Assembly (NCBI GenBank): GCA_007123985.1
Contig: SLGA01000081.1
Coordinates: 1-8,297, forward strand
Length of the DNA stretch: 8,297 bases
Direction of reading: 5' to 3'
DNA from: Balneolaceae bacterium
GTDB lineage: Bacteria > Bacteroidota > Rhodothermia > Balneolales > Balneolaceae
Each line of letters opens with the position of its first letter. The stretch's first letter is position 1. Position numbers and translations under genes: made by a program. The notes below the pieces were generated by a model that ran no database searches, had not been told where the DNA came from, and worked only from the letters and a program-made list of their open reading frames with translations. Positions 1 to 5,637 of the stretch are shown one piece after another.

Positions 1-457
1 CAATATGATACGAACCGGGCTGGGTATGCTTGGGTACAACTCCGGCCACACCAGGCACAACTGGCTGGAGCACGCATTAACCTGGAAATCAACCGCGGCA
101 CAGGTGAGGCCAATTAAAAAGGGAGATGTTGTTAGTTACTCTTCTACTTGGAGCTGCCCGGAGGATGGATATCTGGCTACTATTCCTGTAGGGTATGGAG
201 ATGGAGTGCCCCGATCATTGAGTAACAAACTGAAGATCTTAATAGGGGATAAGCTTTACCCCCAGGTGGGAAATGTTACCATGGACTATTTTATGGTCTA
301 TCTTGGAAATGAAAAAGTGGCAACGGGATCTGAAGTTACACTTCTTGGCGATAAGGCCTGGAACGCTTATAACTGGGCCGAAAAGGGGGCAACAAACGTA
401 CACGAAATTTTTACGAACATTACGCCCAGAGTCGACAAGAGATACTCAAATGATTAG
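1..457 (+). CDS. alr: Alanine racemase, C-terminal part (5' end outside window)
   Basis: The last ~151 codons of a PLP-dependent alanine racemase, which interconverts L- and D-alanine in the cytoplasm for peptidoglycan synthesis. The reading frame is already open at base 2. What remains is the end of the barrel domain (IRTGLGMLGY) and the C-terminal beta domain. Counting from the ATG at base 5, VSYSS holds the tyrosine (Y45) equivalent to the catalytic Tyr265 of Geobacillus Alr. GYGDG (61-67 region) and NVTMD (90-94) match the conserved GYADG and MD active-site segments. The protein ends in RVDKRY, like the usual RVPR.Y tail. The PLP lysine lies upstream of the window. In many Bacteroidota Alr is fused behind MurF; whether that holds here cannot be seen. 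The stop codon directly abuts the stop of the convergent FKBP gene. Confidence 0.95.
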   Translation, partial: NMIRTGLGMLGYNSGHTRHNWLEHALTWKSTAAQVRPIKKGDVVSYSSTWSCPEDGYLATIPVGYGDGVPRSLSNKLKILIGDKLYPQVGNVTMDYFMVYLGNEKVATGSEVTLLGDKAWNAYNWAEKGATNVHEIFTNITPRVDKRYSND

Positions 458-1000
458 TTACCCAGGATTAATTGATGATACGGTAATATCATAAATCAGT
501 GTATTTTCACTATACTCTGAGTTTGTGTTGGTTGAGGATGCAGTTCCAAAACCTTTCTCCGGAGAAACAACAATAGTTCTCTTTTCTCCCTGTTGCATTC
601 CCAAAATACCCGCCTTAAGGCCTGGGGTGTAAGAGAGTAGAATGGAGTATTGAAATACATTTTGAATGGTGCCTGATGAACGAACTGAAAGGGGAATGGC
701 CAGTTCGTTACCATTTGCAAAAGTACTAAAGATAACTTCTCCTTCATCAGTTCTGAGTGTCATGAAAACGGCTACTTCATCTCTAACGGTTACAAAGAAA
801 GGGCCAAAACCCTCCTCAAGGTGGTATACATCAACTCCCTCTTCGATAGTAACAGGCTCAACATTTTCAATGTTGTACGCCTCAGGAACCGTTGAAAAAT
901 CAGGAGGTGGTATTCTGAACGGATCAGATGTGTCGCAGGATAATAGTATGATTGAGAATGCAATGAGCAACAGAACTGCTCTTACTGAAGATGTAAACAT
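458..1000 (-). CDS. FKBP-type peptidyl-prolyl isomerase-like lipoprotein
   Basis: A 180-residue envelope lipoprotein with a divergent FKBP fold. Residues 8-20 are a hydrophobic signal segment ending in a lipobox-like LLSC, so Cys22 is the probable lipidated residue. A Pro-rich linker follows. The FKBP-like core runs from about 74 to 177 (DEVAVFMTLRTDEGEVIFST, then TPGLKAGILGMQQGEKRTIV and EKGFG). The GL..GI.GM..GEKR..V.SP...FG block is the family hallmark. Key FKBP12 active-site positions look altered: the floor tryptophan appears to be Leu (GLKAG), the DSS motif is ST, and the AYG tyrosine is Phe151. Isomerase activity may therefore be weak, and chaperone or binding roles are possible. It is the last gene of the minus-strand run, 70 nt after tatC. 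The ATG has no Shine-Dalgarno. Confidence 0.82.
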   Translation of the reverse strand: MFTSSVRAVLLLIAFSIILLSCDTSDPFRIPPPDFSTVPEAYNIENVEPVTIEEGVDVYHLEEGFGPFFVTVRDEVAVFMTLRTDEGEVIFSTFANGNELAIPLSVRSSGTIQNVFQYSILLSYTPGLKAGILGMQQGEKRTIVVSPEKGFGTASSTNTNSEYSENTLIYDITVSSINPG

Positions 1001-1016
1001 ATGTTGAATCTATTTT

Positions 1017-1045
1017 AAAAAAATACAGACTTATAAGATAACTCT
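1017..1045 (-). terminator. Weak candidate terminator after tatC
   Basis: Read on the minus strand, bases 1045-1027 can fold into 8-nt arms (AGAGTTAT and ATAAGTCT) with one G-G mismatch and a 3-nt loop. A run of seven T follows shortly after (1023-1017). The stem is nearly all A-T, so it could be leaky or meaningless. If real, it would partly separate tatC from the FKBP lipoprotein gene. Confidence 0.3.
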
Positions 1046-1070
1046 ATTATTATACGATTGAAACCCGTTC

Positions 1071-1943
1071 TTAGTTTGTGTCATTTGATGAAGCAAATGC
1101 TTTTTCCATCTCTTTCTTACGTCGTTTTACTGCTACACGGCTCAAAAAGATGGCGAATTGGTAAAGAACAATAAGTGGCACCGCAATAAGAATCTGAGAA
1201 ACCGGATCAGGTGGTGTGAGGAATGCGGCAACCAGCATAGCACCTACAATTGCATGGCGCCGATACGTACGCATAAATTCAGGTGTTAGAAGGCCAACCT
1301 TAGACAAAAACCAACTGATTACAGGCACCTGGAATATCATACCGCACGCGAGTGTCCACATTGCTACGGAAACAAAGTAGGCGTTTATATCAAACTCGTT
1401 ACTGATTACCTCATCTATTACAAATTGAGTAAAGAACTGAACTGCGAATGGAACAAGAATCAGATAACCAAAAGAGATACCCAGGAAAAAGAAAAAGTTG
1501 ATGAACATGGCATTGAAGAATGTTTTGATCTTTTCACCCTGTTCAAGTGCAGGCTCAATAAATGCCCATAACTGGTAAATAAAAATTGGGGATCCAATAA
1601 TTGTACCAATAATCAGAAGTGTTCCCCAGTAGGTAAAAAACTGACCGGGTAATCGCCTTGAAATCAAGGAGAGATCAACGGCATTAATCGGCATAATCTG
1701 ATACATGAAAAAATCAGCTCGTGCCGGACCGAGTATAAATTCTCTGATTAAAAAGTCTGAGAAAAAAAATGCTACAATGATTCCTGCTAAGATGCCTGCA
1801 AGACCTTTAAGGATTCTCCAGCGCAATTCTTCAAGATGGTCAAGAAACGACATTGCGGCAGTAGGATCAGTTTTTGGGGCTTTGGCTCTGGGAAGAATAG
1901 CCCCCATGATACTTCGTTTTGAGTTTTCTGTAGGTTCGCTCAT
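1071..1943 (-). CDS. tatC: Sec-independent (twin-arginine) protein translocase subunit TatC
   Basis: A 290-residue polytopic inner-membrane protein, the receptor component of the Tat pathway that exports folded proteins carrying RR signal peptides. The hallmark MSFLDHLEELRWRI lies at 31-44, with E39 and R41 matching the signal-binding E15 and R17 of E. coli TatC. The cytoplasmic loop YQLWAFIEPALEQGE (123-137) puts E137 at the E103 position. The C-terminal FLTPPDPVSQ (241-250) keeps the conserved aspartate D246. Six hydrophobic segments are visible. Two details stand out: a basic/polar N-terminal extension of about 30 residues before the first motif, and Gln205 (IFQVP) where E. coli has the intramembrane Glu170. 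No tatA/tatB is in the window. It lies 68 nt downstream of glyA with no obvious terminator between, so co-transcription is likely. The start is the first ATG, without a Shine-Dalgarno. Confidence 0.95.
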   Translation of the reverse strand: MSEPTENSKRSIMGAILPRAKAPKTDPTAAMSFLDHLEELRWRILKGLAGILAGIIVAFFFSDFLIREFILGPARADFFMYQIMPINAVDLSLISRRLPGQFFTYWGTLLIIGTIIGSPIFIYQLWAFIEPALEQGEKIKTFFNAMFINFFFFLGISFGYLILVPFAVQFFTQFVIDEVISNEFDINAYFVSVAMWTLACGMIFQVPVISWFLSKVGLLTPEFMRTYRRHAIVGAMLVAAFLTPPDPVSQILIAVPLIVLYQFAIFLSRVAVKRRKKEMEKAFASSNDTN

Positions 1944-1950
1944 TCAGTTG

Positions 1951-1972
1951 TACCGGTAGATTACCGGTAGAT
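1951..1972. repeat. Perfect 11-bp tandem direct repeat carrying a palindrome, just upstream of tatC
   Basis: The unit taccggtagat occurs twice back to back (1951-1961 and 1962-1972). Each unit contains the 8-bp palindrome TACCGGTA, so two palindromes sit 11 bp apart, about one helical turn. The array lies 7 nt upstream of the tatC start codon, in the glyA-tatC gap. It could be a small duplication or a binding or translational control site. No function is established. Confidence 0.9.
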
Positions 1973-2011
1973 TATTCTATTAATTTTTATGATTGATTGT
2001 TTGATCTGTCT

Positions 2012-3310
2012 CTACGCTGTAATAAAATCGTAAAGAGGGTAGTTCATACACATAGACTGAACACTCTCTTTTACACGTTTCAGATTTTGTTCATCCGATG
2101 GTTTTTGAAGAACGGTATCAATAAGCCGTACAACTTCTGCAAACTCATTTTCTTTAAAACCACGCGTAGTGAGTGCAGGTGTGCCGATACGTATACCGGA
2201 AGTAACAAACGGACTTTCTGTATCAAATGGTACCATATTTTTGTTAACGGTAATACCGGCTTTGTCTAATGCTTCTTCTGCAATTTTACCATTCAATCCT
2301 TTGTTACGGAGATCAACCAATATCAGGTGGTTATCGGTGCCGTTGCTCACGAGATTGTATCCCCTTTCAATGAATTCTTCCGCCATTTTCTTTGCATTAG
2401 CAATAACCTGTTGCTGGTAGATTTTGAATTCGGGTTTTAACGCCTCTCCAAATGCCACTGCTTTGGATGCAATTACGTGCATAAGCGGGCCGCCCTGTGA
2501 GCCGGGGAAAACCGCAGAATCCAGCACTTCGCTTATATTCTTCACCCGTCCGGATTTTGGAGCTACCACCCCCAGTTTATTCTCCGTATCCTTTCCAACC
2601 AATATCATTCCACCCCGAGGTCCACGAAGAGTTTTATGCGTTGTTGTAGTCACAACATCTGTATATGGCAGGGGATCATTAAGAACGTTTGCAGCAATCA
2701 ACCCGGCTGTATGAGCCATATCCATCCACAAAAATGCACCAACTTCATCGGCAATGTCGCGAAAGGCTGAGTAGTCAAAATCCCGTGTGTAGGCACTCGC
2801 GCCAATGGAGATCATTTTAGGTTTTACTGCTTTGGCTTTTTCACGGACTTTATTCAGATCAATTCTACCCGTCTCTTTATCAACACCGTAGAAAGTGGCA
2901 TTGTATGTAATACCGGAGAAATTTACCGGAGAACCGTGCGTTAGATGGCCACCATGAGCAAGGTCGAGGCCAAGAAGTGTTTCTCCCGGTTTCATGAAAG
3001 CAAGGTATACGGCAGCGTTAGCTGAAGCTCCCGAATGCGGCTGAACGTTCACCCAATCTGCATTGAATAATTGTTTTGCTCTATCTCGTGCAAGGTCTTC
3101 AGCTTTATCCACAAATTCACAACCGCCATAATATCGTTTGCCGGGATATCCTTCAGCATATTTGTTTGTGAGAACACTTCCCATTGCTTCGATTGTAGCT
3201 CTTGAAGCGAAATTTTCAGAGGCAATTAGTTCAAAGTTTAAATTCTGGCGTTCAGTCTCTTCTTGGATGTATCCGAAAAGTTCAGGATCCTGCGATTTTA
3301 GTGTGCTCAT
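2012..3310 (-). CDS. glyA: Serine hydroxymethyltransferase
   Basis: A 432-residue PLP enzyme of the cytoplasm that interconverts serine and glycine while loading tetrahydrofolate with a one-carbon unit, supplying purine, thymidylate and methionine synthesis. Family motifs in order: NFELIASENFAS (25-36), NKYAEGYPGKRYYGG (49-63), WMDMAHTAGL (195-204), TTTTHKTLRGPRGG (221-234) with the Schiff-base lysine K226, FPGSQGGP (268-275), and SGIRIGTPA (371-379) whose Arg374 should bind the substrate carboxylate. Compared with E. coli GlyA there is an insertion of roughly 15 residues between the PLP lysine and FPGSQGGP, a feature familiar from Bacteroidota enzymes. The ATG lies 6 nt after the rpiB stop, so the two genes are almost certainly one transcript. 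Confidence 0.98.
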   Translation of the reverse strand: MSTLKSQDPELFGYIQEETERQNLNFELIASENFASRATIEAMGSVLTNKYAEGYPGKRYYGGCEFVDKAEDLARDRAKQLFNADWVNVQPHSGASANAAVYLAFMKPGETLLGLDLAHGGHLTHGSPVNFSGITYNATFYGVDKETGRIDLNKVREKAKAVKPKMISIGASAYTRDFDYSAFRDIADEVGAFLWMDMAHTAGLIAANVLNDPLPYTDVVTTTTHKTLRGPRGGMILVGKDTENKLGVVAPKSGRVKNISEVLDSAVFPGSQGGPLMHVIASKAVAFGEALKPEFKIYQQQVIANAKKMAEEFIERGYNLVSNGTDNHLILVDLRNKGLNGKIAEEALDKAGITVNKNMVPFDTESPFVTSGIRIGTPALTTRGFKENEFAEVVRLIDTVLQKPSDEQNLKRVKESVQSMCMNYPLYDFITA

Positions 3311-3316
3311 AAACCG

Positions 3317-3757
3317 TTATTTAGATGTTAAAGAGTGAATTTTCTGAACTCTGCGATTGTGACGACCGCCTTCAAATTCAGCAGAGAGCCAGACTTTTAA
3401 AATCTCGTGAATTTGATCATGATTTAACTGGCGGCCTGGCAGGCAAATTATGTTTGCATTATTATGCTGCCGCGAAAGAGCGGCTACTTCTGTATTATAA
3501 ACCAGTGCAGCACGTACATTTTCAAATTTGTTTGCAGTCATGCACATTCCTTGTCCGCTGCCGCAGATAAGTACGCCTAATTCGTGTTCCCCGTTGTTTA
3601 CTTTTTTTGCAACCTGTACCGCATATTCAGGATAGTCGCACGATTCTTCATTATGTGTTCCGAAATCAACAGGCATATATCCCAGTTCTTCGAGTACTTG
3701 TTTAGCCAGTTCTTTGGCTTCAAAACCTGCGTGGTCGCTTGCAATAGGTATGATCAT
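3317..3757 (-). CDS. rpiB: Ribose-5-phosphate isomerase B
   Basis: A 146-residue RpiB/LacA/LacB family enzyme that interconverts ribose 5-phosphate and ribulose 5-phosphate in the non-oxidative pentose phosphate pathway. Diagnostic motifs are SDHAG at 7-11 (with H9), CDYPEYA at 40-46, GVLICGSGQGM at 61-71 with C65 at the catalytic cysteine position, RQHNNAN (96-102) with the conserved H98, and FEGGRHNRRVQKI at 128-140. Length is normal for the family. LacA/LacB-type galactose 6-phosphate isomerases are the main alternative, but the CGSG cysteine and the glyA linkage favour RpiB. It is the first gene of the rpiB-glyA pair, with a 6 nt gap. The ATG has no Shine-Dalgarno. Confidence 0.95.
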   Translation of the reverse strand: MIIPIASDHAGFEAKELAKQVLEELGYMPVDFGTHNEESCDYPEYAVQVAKKVNNGEHELGVLICGSGQGMCMTANKFENVRAALVYNTEVAALSRQHNNANIICLPGRQLNHDQIHEILKVWLSAEFEGGRHNRRVQKIHSLTSK

Positions 3758-3799
3758 GTAAGCAAATTTTATGAATGGTGAACAGCCTTAAATATCTCG

Positions 3800-3834
3800 A
3801 AAAAAACAGTGATGAAAAAGCCGGTTTCTGTTTT
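3800..3834 (-). terminator. Possible Rho-independent terminator after the alpha/beta hydrolase gene
   Basis: On the minus strand, AAAACAG (3834-3828) pairs with CTGTTTT (3809-3803) around an 18-nt loop containing CCGG, and the T tract continues to 3800. The stem is short and AT-rich, so this is only a moderate call. It sits 26 nt beyond the hydrolase stop and before rpiB, where it would isolate the hydrolase from the rpiB-glyA transcript. Confidence 0.4.
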
Positions 3835-3860
3835 AATTCTGGATTTATTGTGGTGCAAAA

Positions 3861-4670
3861 TTATGCTGTTTGTTGCAGGTGAGTTTTATAATTAAGCAGG
3901 AAATTAAGTGATTCTCTGTTAAACTCTTCGGGTTTGTCAACGTTAACAACATGGCCGCTGCCTTCAACCACTACTAAAAATGAGTGCTTAAAATCTTTCA
4001 CCATTTTCCGAACAGGAGGTAAGAACATGTGGTCTTCTTCACCCATAATATATAGTGTAGGTGCATTCATCTCTTTTTCCGTGAAATATTTCAGGAGCGG
4101 ATTAACGTCATAAGTAAGCCTGAACCACTTCAGAAACTCTTTTTTGGCAAGATTTTTTGCTTCGTTTACAAAGAGGCTGCGCGATTCTTCATGATTTTTT
4201 TTTGGCATAATTACCCATGCAAACAGGCTGTAAAGCCACATGAAAGGAACAATTTTTTTAAAAGTATGCCCCATCCAGATAAGAACTCTTGACCGCACAT
4301 TCATTCGAGTTATAGCGCCACACATTACCGAAGAAATAATTCGATCCGGTTCCATATCGGCAATTGTTCGAATTATGATGGTACCGAGTGACACACCAAT
4401 AAAATGAGCCCGTTCGATATTGTGCTTGTTGAGCGTTTCAATTACATCTTTACTAACGGTTTTAAAGGTGTATTTCTCCTTGTAATACTTCTTCATGGTA
4501 CTCATCTCTTTGGACTTACCGTGCCCGCGAAGATCAACAAGAAGTACATTAAACTCTTCGCTGTACGTCTTTACCTGCCTAAACCAAATAGAAGATGAGC
4601 CTCCGGCACCATGGATAAATACTACCCAGTCTTTCTCAGGAGAATTATGATATGCTTTTGTGGATAACAT
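3861..4670 (-). CDS. Alpha/beta-fold hydrolase, catalytically intact
   Basis: A 269-residue soluble alpha/beta hydrolase without a signal peptide, so probably cytoplasmic. The catalytic layout is complete: oxyanion motif HGAGG at 20-24, VDLRGHGKS at 45-53, nucleophile elbow GVSLG with Ser94, acid Asp213 in GEEDH, and His240 in GSGHVV. Between about 125 and 200 there is a helical cap rich in aromatic and basic residues (IWMGHTFKKIVPFMWLYSLF), which could favour a lipid-like or membrane-proximal substrate. The substrate cannot be told from sequence; esterase, lipase/lysophospholipase or thioesterase activities are all possible. It is transcribed divergently from the acyltransferase operon and shares the 160-bp region between them. 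The ATG has no Shine-Dalgarno. Confidence 0.88.
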   Translation of the reverse strand: MLSTKAYHNSPEKDWVVFIHGAGGSSSIWFRQVKTYSEEFNVLLVDLRGHGKSKEMSTMKKYYKEKYTFKTVSKDVIETLNKHNIERAHFIGVSLGTIIIRTIADMEPDRIISSVMCGAITRMNVRSRVLIWMGHTFKKIVPFMWLYSLFAWVIMPKKNHEESRSLFVNEAKNLAKKEFLKWFRLTYDVNPLLKYFTEKEMNAPTLYIMGEEDHMFLPPVRKMVKDFKHSFLVVVEGSGHVVNVDKPEEFNRESLNFLLNYKTHLQQTA

Positions 4671-4671
4671 C

Positions 4672-4683
4672 TAACAATAAGAT
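4672..4683. repeat. 12-bp direct repeat, copy 1 (next to the hydrolase start)
   Basis: The 12-mer taacaataagat is repeated exactly at 4731-4742. This copy lies one base upstream of the alpha/beta hydrolase start codon, in its probable untranslated leader. Function unknown. Confidence 0.85.
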
Positions 4684-4713
4684 CAATTCATTACATGAAT
4701 TTGGTTCAGGACA

Positions 4714-4719
4714 TTTATA
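4714..4719 (-). promoter_or_regulatory. Possible -10 element for the alpha/beta hydrolase gene
   Basis: The minus strand reads TATAAA here, 43 nt before the hydrolase start. No good -35 box is found at 16-18 bp; that position overlaps the upstream copy of the 12-bp repeat. The call rests on the -10 match alone. Confidence 0.25.
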
Positions 4720-4730
4720 ACGCCGTAAAA

Positions 4731-4742
4731 TAACAATAAGAT
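4731..4742. repeat. 12-bp direct repeat, copy 2
   Basis: An exact second copy of taacaataagat, 59 bp (start to start) from copy 1. It lies about where a -35 element would fall for the divergent hydrolase gene, and about 20 bp outside the -35 box of the acyltransferase promoter. Confidence 0.85.
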
Positions 4743-4762
4743 TCCCAACATATGCATCAAGT

Positions 4763-4791
4763 TTGAAATGTTTAATCAACGCTGCTACAAT
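4763..4791 (+). promoter_or_regulatory. Near-consensus sigma-70 type promoter for the acyltransferase-fusion operon
   Basis: TTGAAA (4763-4768), a spacer of exactly 17 bp, then TACAAT (4786-4791): one mismatch in each hexamer relative to TTGACA/TATAAT. Transcription would begin near 4798, giving a leader of about 33 nt before the ATG at 4831. Primary-sigma promoters in Bacteroidota proper usually look different (TAnnTTTG at -7), so the match needs support from transcript 5' ends. Confidence 0.55.
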
Positions 4792-4830
4792 TTTTAAATC
4801 ATTAACATAAATTCGGGTTATATTTATTTG

Positions 4831-5625
4831 ATGCGAAAAATAGCTGCTTTCATTAAGGTTTTTCTGTTTCTAATGGCAACACTCACTATCTATGTTGTGT
4901 ATGCTGTTCCGTATATCTTTATCAGATTATTCAGGCTGCATTTTGAACCTTGGAGAAACAAATGTTTACGATTTTGGGGCAAATACAGTACGGCTGTTTT
5001 GGGGTTGAAAATTACAGTTGAAGGCACTCCTCCTAAACCACCATTTTTTGTTGTAAGCAACCACCTTAGTTATCTCGATATTCCAGTTTTTTTCTCCATT
5101 ATCGATACCACATTTGTATCGAAATCTGAGGTGAAACACTGGCCTGTTATTGGCATAATGGCGCGCACGCTTGGCATACTGTTTGTAAACAGAAGTCTGC
5201 GACGAGATGTTACCCGCGTGAATCGTGAAATTTCAGAGCAGCTAAACGACCGGCAGGGTGTGGTACTTTTTCCCGAAGGAATGACATCTCCGGGTGAGAA
5301 AATTCTCAGGTTCAGGCCATCGCTTCTTGAGCATGCCGCCTCAGAAAACCTCAATGTTTCTTATGCAGCCATTCGATACGAAACCGCACCAGATGATATT
5401 CCCGCATATAAATCTGTTTGCTGGTGGGGAAGCACTCCGCTTCATACTCATCTTTTTGGCGTAGCCATGACAAAAAAGGTAGAAGTAACTGTTCGTTTTG
5501 GTTCTGATACAATTCAGTCTAACGACAGAAAAGAGCTTGCACAAAAGCTACAGGAAAATGTGGAACGCATATTCATACCTGTTGTTGAAGATCTTGACGA
5601 GAAGTTTGAACCTGCAAAATTTTAA
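4831..5625 (+). CDS. PlsC-like 1-acylglycerol-3-phosphate acyltransferase family protein
   Basis: A 264-residue membrane-associated LPLAT/PlsC-family enzyme, expected to move an acyl chain onto a lysophospholipid or related acceptor at the inner membrane. A hydrophobic N-terminal segment (about 5-33) anchors it. Family blocks in order: SNHLSYLD (76-83), the HX4D catalytic motif with H78 and D83; GILFVNR (115-121); FPEGMTSPG (147-155) for phosphate binding; FRPSLLEHA (161-169); and YAAIRYE (178-184). Length is normal. The preferred start is ATG 4831; the preceding TTG (4828) is a less likely alternative. It is the first gene of a two-gene operon, 12 nt before the DedA-fusion gene. The exact acceptor (lysophosphatidic acid or another lysolipid) cannot be assigned. 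Confidence 0.9.
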   Translation: MRKIAAFIKVFLFLMATLTIYVVYAVPYIFIRLFRLHFEPWRNKCLRFWGKYSTAVLGLKITVEGTPPKPPFFVVSNHLSYLDIPVFFSIIDTTFVSKSEVKHWPVIGIMARTLGILFVNRSLRRDVTRVNREISEQLNDRQGVVLFPEGMTSPGEKILRFRPSLLEHAASENLNVSYAAIRYETAPDDIPAYKSVCWWGSTPLHTHLFGVAMTKKVEVTVRFGSDTIQSNDRKELAQKLQENVERIFIPVVEDLDEKFEPAKF

Positions 5626-5637
5626 ATCAACAGATAG

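Noticed and set aside
471..496. Hairpin at the alr/FKBP junction as a terminator
   Set aside because: It has no T tract on either strand, a mismatch in the stem, and lies within coding sequence.
666..1007. A 113-codon plus-strand open frame opposite the FKBP gene
   Set aside because: It lies wholly antisense to a convincingly folded lipoprotein gene, and its Ser/Thr-rich translation has no domain or signal.
1997..2420. Plus-strand open frames opposite the end of glyA
   Set aside because: They are antisense to highly conserved SHMT sequence and have no recognisable content.
4828..4830. TTG just before the acyltransferase ATG as an alternative start
   Set aside because: The adjacent ATG at 4831 is the stronger start codon, and adding one residue changes nothing in the protein.
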